From assembly GCA_003615045.1 (NCBI GenBank), contig ML014190.1, forward strand, positions 1 through 64,000: a stretch of 64,000 bases of DNA. The letters run 5' to 3'. The notes under the pieces are model-generated. The model was given only the letters and a program-made list of their open reading frames with translations. It was not told the DNA's origin and made no database searches. Every line of letters starts with the position of its first letter. Position 1 is the stretch's first letter. The DNA is from Caulochytrium protostelioides. Taxonomy: Eukaryota; Chytridiomycota; Caulochytriomycetes; Caulochytriales; Caulochytriaceae. Of this stretch, positions 49,204-58,912 are shown one piece after another. The translations under genes were made by a program, and so were the position numbers.

Positions 49204-50121
49204 TTACGATGCAGGGGCGCGGGCTTGCAGCGTGGCGAGGAAAGCTTTAGTGCGGGTCTGAGCGGCCTCAGTCATCTGCTCGAGCGTCGCAAGCGGGATC
49301 GGCACGGCACCGCGCTTGTACGTCCCGCAGAGCCGCTGGGCGTCGTCGACAACAATCGTGCAGAGCGCCTCAGCGAGCGACTCTTCTTCCTCATTCGGAT
49401 GCGCGACCACCGTGTCGCCGAAGAGCACCGCGAAAGTGCTGGCCACGAAGGGCCGTTTCAACGTCAGCCGCATCGGCGACGTCTCCCTTGACGCGCTGGA
49501 CGGCGGCACGAGGTGGACTTCGTCGCTGAACGGGTCGTAGGAGACCGGCGGAATCGTGGTGTCCGCAAGCGCCAGATACAGCGCGGCGGCGGCGCCGTCG
49601 AGGGCGTGGCCGGCGTAGTTGAGGCAGACGATGTCGACATAAAGGACCCAGACGGCCTTGCCGCGAGCGATGCACAGGGCCTGGGTATCCACGACGTCGC
49701 CGCTCTGCAGCAGCTCGACGAGCTGGTGGGACAGGGCCGCCGTGGATTCGGGCGGCGGGCCCGGACGGAACTGCGACGAGCACAGGGCCGGAAAATCGAC
49801 GTTCGGGACGACCATCCCCTGCTGCGGCGCGCTGGCATGCGGCAAGCCGATCTCGGCGCGGACGCCCGCGAGGAAGGTCGTGTCGCCGAGCTTGACCATC
49901 GCCGACCCGACGCAGTTGGGCAGCGTGCCTGTCTTGACGGCGACCGCCTCGAACTGGCCGAACGCACGGCCGTCTGGACGGCACCCGGCGTCATAGAAGC
50001 GGCGGTGGTATTCGTCCAGAGCGACTTTCTTGAACACATCCGGTGGCAAGGACAGCGGCGCGAACGCCGGGGCGGGCGGCGCCGCAGCAGGGGCAGCCGC
50101 GGCCACGGTGGGCGCCGTCAT
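49204..50121 (-). CDS. RRP43: exosome core subunit Rrp43 (EXOSC8-like, RNase PH fold)
   Basis: 305 residues from ATG at 50121, intronless. After a short Ala/Pro-rich leader comes the RNase PH-like domain. It contains CRPDGRAFGQFE, GSAMVKLGDTTFLAGVRAEI, VVPNVDFPALCSSQFRPGPP and AVWVLYVDIVCLNYAGHALDG. The VVPNVD...LCSS..R.GPP block and the YHRRF...CRPDGR opening favour Rrp43/EXOSC8 over Rrp42 or Rrp45. The protein is one of six ring subunits of the RNA exosome, catalytically inactive in eukaryotes. It forms the channel that guides RNA to Rrp44/Dis3 in nucleus and cytoplasm for 3'-5' decay and rRNA processing. Length fits the family (about 280-390). Confidence 0.92.
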   Translation of the reverse strand: MTAPTVAAAAPAAAPPAPAFAPLSLPPDVFKKVALDEYHRRFYDAGCRPDGRAFGQFEAVAVKTGTLPNCVGSAMVKLGDTTFLAGVRAEIGLPHASAPQQGMVVPNVDFPALCSSQFRPGPPPESTAALSHQLVELLQSGDVVDTQALCIARGKAVWVLYVDIVCLNYAGHALDGAAAALYLALADTTIPPVSYDPFSDEVHLVPPSSASRETSPMRLTLKRPFVASTFAVLFGDTVVAHPNEEEESLAEALCTIVVDDAQRLCGTYKRGAVPIPLATLEQMTEAAQTRTKAFLATLQARAPAS

Positions 50122-50904
50122 CCTGGACGGCGTGTCACGAGGATGGAAGCCGGTGGCGCGGCGAGTCGGGTCGAGCCGGTGGCGCGGGGATCAGAATGTG
50201 CGGTATGAAACCACGAGCGGCCGCAACGACGTGGAATCAGAGACGATCCGTCGAGGGTGTGGATCAGGCCGTCAGAAGATGATGAAGCGGGATCTCGGGC
50301 GCTCAGCGAAAGAACTCCGCTCGATACGGATGGCCAAAGAAAAGGGCGCAGAGCGAGATATCCATCAAGGAACGGCAGGGGCTAAATACGACAGTGAGAC
50401 GCAGCAAGCGGAATGCTTGATGACCATGCGGTGAGTTCATGGCCCATGAGCACCGCTTCGTCATGTGACCGACAGAGCGAGACGTGAGACAACGGCTGGA
50501 GACTCCGCTAAGACCCAGACGGCGCCACTCTCCACGCCGACTTGCCCCCTGCGCCGCACCCTGCCGGTCAAGCGTCCATCGCGTCGATGGTCATCTGGCC
50601 AACCACCGCCCGCGCCCAGAATCAGAAAAAAAAAAAAAAAAAAAACACTCTTGGCTTGTAAGACCCGCCAAGGAAAGGCTTCCGCAGTGTAACATCCATC
50701 CATTTTCCTTCCAGACTGCTGAGTGTTGATCCGTCATTAATGCTGGGAGACGCCCAGTGATACGGATAGTCATGTTTCCGCATCCTTGTGATGATGACAC
50801 AGATGATATCACTCATGCAACCCAGCCCCAACCACATGCCGTGGTCAGCCCTGGATCAGCGGTACGAGCCTCCGTAAACCCCCGCTTCGACAACACCGTC
50901 CGCC
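50122..50904. other. divergent intergenic region
   Basis: 780 bp between Rrp43 (minus) and the Emi1-like gene (plus). It contains a 20-base run of A at 50626-50645 and AT-richer DNA at 50700-50840. No gene recognised. Confidence 0.5.
50626..50645 (+). repeat. poly(A) homopolymer, 20 bases
   Basis: An uninterrupted run of A in GC-rich intergenic DNA. Confidence 0.95.
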
Positions 50905-51363
50905 ATGGCCGCTCCTGCGAGCACCCCGTCGCCCAATGGCCATGCGGCCGCGCCGCCACAGTCCCTGCTGGACCGCCTGAATCAGCTCGACCAGCCGGCG
51001 CCGACGCCCACCGAGGACATGAGCCAGTACACCTGCTCGATCAACTCGCTCTTTAACCAGTTTCAACTGTGCTTCACGCCGATCCCGCAGGTCAAGCAGT
51101 GGTACCGCCACGGCACCTACCGGTCCTGCAAGAAGGAGCGCGAAGAGTTGATGTTCTGCGTTGGTCTGACCGGAAAACCTAAGGCCGAGCAGCAGCGCCG
51201 CATCAAGGAGCGCCAGGACGCGCAGCGGCACCTTAAAATGACGCAGCGGCCCTCGCAGGCCGTCTGGGCGCTCCGGACCGCGCCGCCGCCGGGCTTCCCG
51301 CCGCCTGTCGAGCCGGAACCGGTCGATGCTCAGCATGCGGTGCCCGCACCTCCTCCATCATGA
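50905..51363 (+). CDS. EMI1: Emi1-family (DUF3128) small Cys-motif protein
   Basis: 152 residues from ATG at 50905, intronless. The family core is at 40-86 (MSQYTCSINSLFNQFQLCF, then QWYRHGTYRSCKKEREELMF). It has four Cys at 44, 56, 75 and 85, that is C-x11-C followed by C-x9-C, a CHCH-like helical hairpin. The yeast member Emi1 was named for early meiotic induction and has been linked to mitochondria. The molecular role is not established. Flanks are Pro/Ala-rich and disordered. A mitochondrial intermembrane-space location is a reasonable inference from the twin-Cys pattern, but no presequence is seen. Confidence 0.9.
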   Translation: MAAPASTPSPNGHAAAPPQSLLDRLNQLDQPAPTPTEDMSQYTCSINSLFNQFQLCFTPIPQVKQWYRHGTYRSCKKEREELMFCVGLTGKPKAEQQRRIKERQDAQRHLKMTQRPSQAVWALRTAPPPGFPPPVEPEPVDAQHAVPAPPPS

Positions 51364-52316
51364 GCACGCTGATACGACGAGAGGTTTCCTTTAGTGTCAT
51401 CCTGCTGGCTCGGGTTCATGGAAACGCGTTTATCGAAAAGCAATGCAACTTATGTCATGACTCTCGCGAGAGCGGTGGGCCCATCACGGGTGACTTCGTC
51501 GTCATCCCCATTGACATGCGTGGCGATATCCGACTGGATGATAACCCCATACCTTGTAAAGTACCAACGATCGGGACGCTCCCAACTCCGCTGCGGGGCC
51601 CTGACCCGTGTGGCGTTGCTGGCGAGCCGCTTCCGCCACGGGAAGCTTGGGGGGTGCGGTGAGGGCCGACCGGGGCTGGCGGCCACCGAAAAAAAGAAAC
51701 CACCGCCACCTACCCTTCACGCCGTCGCACGAAGCGCCGCGACCACGCGCGCGACCGCCGCCGCGAGTCGTTTCGGAAGATCGCGTCCGCCAAGGGCGCG
51801 AGTCGGATCGGCGGCGACGGGAATGCGCCTGTCGATGGCGCTGCCGAACGCGCCCCGGCGCCGCGATGGGATGCGTTCGGTGGTGTCGCGGACCAGGCTG
51901 AAGACCACGCCGGCGCTCGCATCTCGCTGCTGCGCCACGATCGTGCCTCCATCACTGCCGCGGTTTCCGCGAGGCATCTGTCTTGGTGAGATCCATGCGA
52001 CACCTGGTTAGCGCTCTGCATATTTTTTTTGCCCTCGATACAGCGACTGTATAGCGACGCGTGTTCACCGACTCAACATCCTGCATGAGCAGCAGCGGGT
52101 CAAACCCCAAACAACGCCGTCATCACGCCGTCGTTAACTGCATCGCTGCGGTAGACTCGCCCGCCGTCGCGCCGTGCGAGGATCGGCCGTCCCGATACCG
52201 CTGAGCGGTCGTTCGTCCCGTTGCTGCGCAGCGATCGCTGGTCCCGCGGATCAGACGCGCCGCTCCCACCACTCCCGCTGCTCCTGCTGCACCTGCTGCT
52301 CCCGCCGGCAGGCACG
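51364..52316. other. intergenic region before HID1
   Basis: 950 bp. Short open frames are unconvincing. An in-frame extension upstream of the HID1 ATG begins at a non-ATG codon and would destroy the conserved MGASESKL start, so it is treated as leader. Confidence 0.5.
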
Positions 52317-54743
52317 ATGGGCGCCTCCGAAAGCAAGCTGGCGTTCCGCAAGACGGTGTTCGCCTTGCACGAGCAAGCCGCCGGCCGGCTCGACGACGCC
52401 TACTGGGCGCAGTTCTGGCAGCTGCCCGAGAGCGTCGATGACGTCTTCAATCTCTTTACGCCGGCCGATGTCCGAGCCGCCCGCGACCAGGGCCGCGCCA
52501 ACTTTGTGACGCTGTGCCACCAGCTCGTGAACCGCATCTGCGCGTTCCTGCAGAAGGCCGAAGCGCCCACCGCCGACGACAAGCGCGAGGTGCTCAACTG
52601 TGTTCGCGTGCTGACGCGCCTGTTCCCGTATATCTTCGAGACTAAGGACAGCCGGCTCGAGAATGCCATCTTCTGGTCGTTAGCTGGGGGCGAGGGCGCC
52701 GCGGAGGGTGCGGAACGGGCGGGACCAGCGCCGGCCGTGAATATCCTGCCACAGCATGCCGGTTCGCGGCTGATCCAGGCGATTGTCGCCTTGCTCTTCT
52801 ACCGCGGCTTCACGCTGCCGCTGGCCAAGGGCGGGCTACATGGCATCCACTTTGTGATCTGGTACCAGGGCGTCGGCTCGTCCAGCCAGCCCGGCAGCAG
52901 TGCCGAGTACGATAGCAACCGCCTCGAGCTCCTGCGCCTGCTGCTGACGATTCTGTCCGTCTCCATCTACACGCCGCCACAGCTTATCAACACGATGCGC
53001 ACGCCCTGGTTCGAGCTTATCACGGCGCACAGTCTCGAAAAGAAGCAGGTGCTGTCCATCCTGTGCTCGTTGCTGAACGGCGCGATCAACTACGACCCCG
53101 TCGGCTGGAACCTGATCCCTTACAACCACGTGCTCTTTGCGGACACCAACGAGCAGCTCGCTTTGACCAGCGCGCATCTGCTGATCGCGCTGCTGGATAC
53201 GTACGACGGTCCGGGGCAGCCGCCGCGCAACGCGACGTCGCTCCAGGCTGGCATCGAGGACACGCCGCGGTCGGTCGCGACCACCCGGACCAACGAGGCG
53301 GGATCCGTCGCCGGGGGGTCACCAGCCCTCGCGGTCTCGGGGGCCTCAACCCGGCCGGGCGAGGAAGACAACGACTTCACGTACTATTTGAGCAAGCTCC
53401 ACCGGCCGGCCGACTTTGACTACATTCTGCTTGGTATGACGCGGCTGCTCCGCAACAGCCTGGACGCCGCCAACACATATCTCCCCGGATCGACTAAGCG
53501 CGCCATTATCTACCCGGAGATCCTGATGCTGTTCTGGAAGTTCATTATGATCAACCCGGGCTTCCTTGACCACTTCCTCACGTCACCACAGCTCGAAGAA
53601 ATCGTAATTGCGATCTGCTTTTTCCTGCTCGAGTCCCGCGAGACGCCCAACCAGATCGGCTTGATGCGGCTGTGCTGCTTCATTCTGCAGCGGCTCTCGC
53701 AGGAGCGCGAGTTTGGCGTCCAGCTCAACCGCGACGTGTCGCGCATCAACCTCGGGCCCGTGCACCAGTACATCTACACGATCGCGAACGGGACACTCGG
53801 CGACTACGTGATGGCATGTTTGATCTACGTGATGAAGGGGCCCGGGACAGGGTCCGCCTCGGGCGCGGCTATTTCGCCCCAGCAGCGCTCGCAGATTATG
53901 TCCATGTACGACAACTTCCTGGTGGCGATGGTCAACATCTCGCCCTACCTCAAGTCGCTTGACAAAATGACGGTCACGCGGCTGCTGAACGTCTTTCTGG
54001 CCTTCTCGCACCCAGCGTTCCTACTGCGCGTCGAGGCCCACCACCGCTGGCTCTTCCTCGTGCTCGAGTGCATCAACAACCTGCTGCAGTATCAAATCGC
54101 CGGCAATGCGCATCTTGTCTACAACGTCCTGCGCAACAAGGAGCGGTTTGAAGCCCTTGAAGCCCTTGACTTTGCGACCGCTCAGGAAGACCTTCAACGT
54201 ATCGAGGCCGCCCGGCAGAGCGGGCAGTCGAGCCAAGCAAGTGCCAGCGCCAGTGCCAGCGAGTCCGAAGAGCCGCGGTCACCGGCAGCTGCGCCAGGCT
54301 CGGTTGGTAGCCAGAACAACTCGCCGCCCCGGTCGGCGACCTCACCCGCGTCCGCCTCATCAGCGCCCACAGCCTCGGCGTTCGTGGCGACCGAAGCGTG
54401 GTTTAATCGCTGGAAAGTTCATTTGCCCATCACGATTGTGACGACGCTTGTGCGCAATATGATGCCGGACATCGAGCGGTTCTGCCAGCGTCACCCGGAA
54501 GCCGACGACGAAGCGATTGTTGCGTCGATCCGCAAGTCCACAACGGTCGGCCTGCTGCCTCTGCCGACGCAGATCTATATCCGCAAGTTCCACTACACCG
54601 AGCATCTGCGCGTCTGGTTCCTCTCATACTTCTGGGGCAACATCTTTTCCAAGAACACGGGCGCGATCGAAAGCAGCAAACTGCAACAGCCCATCTGGAC
54701 GGGCACCGCGATTCGCCTGTTCCATGTCAAACTCAACGGATAG
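52317..54743 (+). CDS. HID1: HID1 domain protein
   Basis: 808 residues from ATG at 52317, intronless. The start MGASESKLAFRKTVFAL matches the HID1 family, and Gly2 with Ser6 forms an N-myristoylation signal; this decides the start over the upstream extension. Family blocks run the whole length: YWAQFWQLPESVDDVFNL, FIFETKDSRLENAI-like sequence near 130, GFTLPL, NYDPVGWNLIPYNHVLFAD, ILMLFWKFIMINPGF, GDYVMACLIY and WLFLVLECINNLLQYQ. HID1 proteins sit on Golgi/TGN membranes and are needed for dense-core or secretory vesicle cargo sorting in animals; the fungal homologue is the S. pombe Ftp105/Hid1 type that recruits a deubiquitinase. Two Ser/Ala-rich loops (about 345-375 and 635-690) interrupt the helices. 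Confidence 0.95.
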   Translation: MGASESKLAFRKTVFALHEQAAGRLDDAYWAQFWQLPESVDDVFNLFTPADVRAARDQGRANFVTLCHQLVNRICAFLQKAEAPTADDKREVLNCVRVLTRLFPYIFETKDSRLENAIFWSLAGGEGAAEGAERAGPAPAVNILPQHAGSRLIQAIVALLFYRGFTLPLAKGGLHGIHFVIWYQGVGSSSQPGSSAEYDSNRLELLRLLLTILSVSIYTPPQLINTMRTPWFELITAHSLEKKQVLSILCSLLNGAINYDPVGWNLIPYNHVLFADTNEQLALTSAHLLIALLDTYDGPGQPPRNATSLQAGIEDTPRSVATTRTNEAGSVAGGSPALAVSGASTRPGEEDNDFTYYLSKLHRPADFDYILLGMTRLLRNSLDAANTYLPGSTKRAIIYPEILMLFWKFIMINPGFLDHFLTSPQLEEIVIAICFFLLESRETPNQIGLMRLCCFILQRLSQEREFGVQLNRDVSRINLGPVHQYIYTIANGTLGDYVMACLIYVMKGPGTGSASGAAISPQQRSQIMSMYDNFLVAMVNISPYLKSLDKMTVTRLLNVFLAFSHPAFLLRVEAHHRWLFLVLECINNLLQYQIAGNAHLVYNVLRNKERFEALEALDFATAQEDLQRIEAARQSGQSSQASASASASESEEPRSPAAAPGSVGSQNNSPPRSATSPASASSAPTASAFVATEAWFNRWKVHLPITIVTTLVRNMMPDIERFCQRHPEADDEAIVASIRKSTTVGLLPLPTQIYIRKFHYTEHLRVWFLSYFWGNIFSKNTGAIESSKLQQPIWTGTAIRLFHVKLNG

Positions 54744-54924
54744 CCTGATCGCTGGCCTGTAAATGGAGAATCAATGCAAAATGCTTGTCTACATAGGTCT
54801 TATCGGTCCATGTCACTATTAACAAACTAAAAGACAAAAAGCAGGTTGGTGGTGGGCAGGCCAAAGGTTGACTTGGCGAGATATCGTCGAAACGCTGGCC
54901 TGCAGCGCGAGGAAACGCATTCAT

Positions 54925-57759
54925 CTAATCGTCCGTTTCTTCTTCGGGGATCTGCATCTGCATGCGCTCAAACTTGGCACGCAGCGCGGCCGACTCCTGC
55001 TCGAGCGTAGCTTCATCGATGGCCGTCATCCCAAAGTCCGTCGGCGAGCCCGACAGCAGGTGCTCGACCTCCATCTGGAGCTTCTTGCCCGGCGCGACGC
55101 GGACGCCGCCATTCGCTTTGTTGAGGATCCCCGCGTTCGGGCCTTCATCGACGACGCGCTGCATTAGCGGCGGGACCCAGTCGTTGGTATACGTCAGGAA
55201 CAGATAGAGGAACGCCGAGGACTCCGCCAGGCGGAATAATGGCACCTCGTCGGGCTTATAATCGCGCTCGGCGAGCTTGTAGAGCGCACGCGTCGCCATC
55301 GCGGGCGCAGTCGGCACGATCGCGATCAGCGCGTCCTCATAGTCCTCATAAGGCATCGTCCCGCGGCCCGCGAGGTCTTGCTTCTCCAGCAAGCGCAGCC
55401 AGAGCTGCACATTGGACTCGACGCCCGTGTTGAGCGTATGTGTCAAATGCGACATGAACAGCTCGGCGCTCATGCGGCCGTGCGTGAACGCGAGAGTCTC
55501 CTGTTCAATCTGGGCCAGGGCCTCCTTGGATCGATTCGGATACAGCACCTCGACCGCGGTGCGGTACTGAGCGATCGTAAACTTCTCGAACGCACTGACG
55601 TGTTTTGCGATGAGCCGGCGATACCGCCAAACCGAGTCGGTCTCGCCCACCATGTGTCGGAGGATCAGATTGATAAAAACGTCGTGCGTCTCAAACTCCA
55701 TTAAGGCCGACAGGAAATCGTGGATCGCTTTGGTGGCCACAGAGGGGATCGCATACATGTCCTCAAAGTATGCGTAAACATGGGGCGCATATGGCACGAG
55801 CGTGAGCTCTGAATCGCCGCGCAGCTTGGGTTCTTCGGCAGCCCACTGTGCATCCAGCTGGTGATCGATCCCCATAATCACACGCGATAGCGTAAAGCGG
55901 CGCGGGTACTTGGGCATGTAGCCCTTGTACTGCTCATAGAAAAAGCGGAACAAACGCTTGCACATCTCTGACGTGGTGGTGAGCTCGTCCTCAGTTGGCC
56001 GGTTCGGTGGCTCGTCCTGGGCGAAGACTTGGTGGTCGAAGTTGTTGCCGCGGTCAGCAAGCGCCCGACTGACGAGGGCGACCGAGGCGCTCGGACACTC
56101 GAAGCGGATGTGAGACACGTGGGGTGGGAGCGCATACGCGGTGCGGCTGGTGGCGCGGTGCGGGCAGACCACCACGCGGTCGCAGCAGGATTTGCAGAAT
56201 GCGATAAAGGGCGCGGGTTGAAAGGTCTGACCGCGGTCGGTCGAGCAGAGCATGATCGCGGCATACTTCTGCATGGTGACGGTTCCCCGTCGCCGCATCG
56301 TCGGGCCCTGCTCGCGCGCTGTTTGCATCTCGGTCAAGTTCAGCACGAGCGACTTCTTGTGTTTGCGGAGGTTCTCTTCTTCCTCGAGCAGGTCGCGGAC
56401 GCGTTTGAGGTAGTTCGACTTGATGTCCTTGATTTCTTTGTCGAGCTCGGACGCCACGTTCGCAGCTGCATCGACATCGGTCAGAAGCGTGCTCTTTTTG
56501 CGGATATTGGCTACCTGGGTATCATAGTCGTCCAGCTGGAGATTCAGGACGGCAGCGAACTGCTCTTGCAAACGCTCAATCTGATACAAATCGAAATGGT
56601 TCATTCCTTCAGCATCAATCACGAGCTCCTGTCGGTTCTGGAGCATCTGCTCATAATCCTCGACGGCTTCTTCTTCGGTCGCGGTGTTCTGGAACGCGGT
56701 CAGCTTGGCGATCACATGGTTGGCCGTCTCGAGCATGGCCTGCATGCGCGCCGTCTCGGCCTTGTGCGTATCCGCGGTGATGGCCTGCGTGCTAAGCATC
56801 TCATCCCGCAACGTCTCGTGCTGTCGAATCGTCGCAATGGCCACCGTCTCGCGGTGCTTTAGCTCGTCCACTTGCTTGCGGCATGCGCCGATTTCTTGCT
56901 GAAGCTGGACGATGCGCTTCTCAAGGATCTGGTTATCGTGGGCCCTGAACTTCAGTTTCTGTTGCAATTCTTCAATGGTATCCACAGCCTGCTGGGAATG
57001 ATTTTTTCTGGAGAAAATCACAAAAAAAAGACCCACATCAATAGCATGAATACCGACTCTATGGTGCATCACCCAGGTAGTGGCCTGTGGGCATCGTACT
57101 ATGAGCGCGATGCCCACAGGCCCGCAGGCCCACAGGCCCACATCATTCGCATTTAGCACGACTTACTGGTACGCGGAGTAATTCTCGACGAGGGTGAACC
57201 AAGGCTGTCGCTCGATCAGCGCCGTCGTCGATCCGCTGCTCGTGACCTGATTCGAAATCAGGCAGGGCATCAGTTCATCCCGTATCAACGTCAGCAGGTT
57301 TTGCCACACAGGCACCTGGGGAATCACCGCATCGAGGGTGCGCAGCACCGCACGCAGCCGGTCCGGATGGGGGGCTGTCGGCGCCAGCGCCAGCGCCTCC
57401 CGCAACTTCACCTCCTGCTCCAAACTCGCGCTTCTTGGACCGCCGCCGCGCTGCGGGAAGACCGATTTGGCCGCGGCAGGCGTGGCACCTGCTAACCGTC
57501 CGCCGAGGCCCGTGGACGGCGTGCCATTGGCATCCACACGCGGCAGCGCGAGCCGCGACGGGCTAGCGTCATACCGCGCCGGACCCGCTTTGCTGGGGCT
57601 TTGGCTTTGGGCGGCGGTGAGGGCTGCGACCGCCGCATTGAGCTGGGAGTGGCTGCCGCTAGTGCCGGCGCCGGATCCAGGGCCAGGGCCAGGGCCAAGG
57701 CCGGGACCGGCAGCGGTGCCGGCGTTCAGCATCGCGGCACGTGGTCCTCGATCCGCCAC
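54925..57759 (-). CDS. coiled-coil protein, possibly TSNAXIP1-like ciliary (2 exons)
   Basis: Exon 1 is 57759-57167 and exon 2 is 57007-54925, with a 159-nt intron (GTAAGT...CAG), giving 891 residues. The junction reads ENYSAYQ then KNHSQQAVDTIEELQQ, in phase. The N-terminal 100 residues are disordered. A helix LRAVLRTLDAVIPQVP...LLTLIRDELMP precedes a long coiled coil (about 200-420). A Cys-rich patch FCKSCCDRVVVCPH lies near 490 and a largely helical C-terminal half follows (FYEQYKGYMPKYPRRF, FETHDVFINLILRHMVG, SVWRYRRLIAKHVSAF). The helix-then-coil start reminds me of the TSNAXIP1 N-terminal domain of ciliary proteins. The link is weak. No membrane segment is seen. Confidence 0.75.
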
Positions 57760-58912
57760 CGCCCGCCGGAGACGACGTTCGTAGGCGGGGAAGCCCGAAC
57801 GGGCAAAGACAGGGATCGGCGATGGCGCTCGATCGGAATGTAACGGGCGCCGTCGGGTGTGGCGCTTTTGTGGCGTCGCGCTTTAGACGAAGAGGGGCAG
57901 CGAGGCCGTTCAATGCCGGTCATGGCGTCGCCGCTTGCAATCATGCCATCTTTGAATCGTCTCCTTTTTATGTCGCACGATATAGCTAATGTATACTCAA
58001 GAGACCCAAGACGTCGGATCCACATTTTTCTCATGATCTGCCTTCGCGCCTCTTCCTCGGAGCCGGCGATGGCCGGCATGTCCGCATGCCGCGAGGAATG
58101 TACCCGCTCGCGGAGTGCGACATGGGGCGATGAGCCGTGGCGAAGCGGGGGCGCGGCCTTGGGCCCAGTGGCCCCATGTAAAACCTCCGCTCGAGGCCAT
58201 CCGATCGACGGGTTCATCACTTGGGCATCGCCCATGCAAAGGCATGAAAAGGCAAGTCCGCTCGAGCGTATCTTTTATCGCATCCCATCCTTATGAACGT
58301 AGCAACGTAGCTTTGCAATATAATGAAATCCAGAGGTTCTCGAAGCATCGATGAGCAGATTTGATAGGGCCCATGCTTTGTTGATCTCGCTCGTCGCAGT
58401 CCCCCCTCCCAAGGATCGGCGGTGAGAGATCTGCAGAATGAGGGGATGCCCGAGCAGGTGAATGCGCACCAAGAGGGACTGGTGAAACTAAGCAGGTTTT
58501 CTCGAGCGAGCAGTCATCGGCCTGTGACGAATCGACATGAGCAACAACCATTTATACCCCGTCTCCCGGCCCGCTGCGTCGTCGTCGGTTCACTCGTTCA
58601 TTTTGCCATGTGGCACACGGATTGAACTTCCGTTCAGCCACGGTGTTTCGCTGCCCCGCCCCCCTTTCGGATTGCATCCTTCTTCCGCGGTTGGCGTTAC
58701 CTACATCAACAGATCGCTGGCAGCTGGGCTCTAATTATAACAAGCGCCTCGGTCGACTCGCACTTAACGCCTTTGCGACTTCGATCTGTCATATACGAGC
58801 TACGTGCTTGTCCATCGACCCCGCATCAGATACCTTTCTAGTTCCTCTTGCGCCAACGACGATTGATTTCCTATATTTTTTTCCACGACGATCCCCCATC
58901 TTGCCTCTCACC
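57760..58912. other. divergent intergenic region
   Basis: 1.15 kb between the coiled-coil gene (minus) and the F-BAR gene (plus). The part nearest the F-BAR gene (58700-58912) is AT/CT-rich and probably its promoter and leader. No gene recognised. Confidence 0.5.

Noticed and set aside
50520-50660. Poly(A) run considered as the tail of a retroposed gene copy
   Set aside because: No upstream coding remnant and no target-site duplication can be seen by eye; a plain homopolymer is simpler.
52221-52316. Leucine-rich N-terminal extension of HID1 resembling a signal peptide
   Set aside because: It begins at a non-ATG codon and would bury the conserved myristoylated MGASESKL start.
57012-57159. 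Apparent N-terminal extension of the 54925-57159 frame
   Set aside because: It reads through the intron between donor GTAAGT at 57166 and the acceptor ending at 57008; the spliced model explains it.
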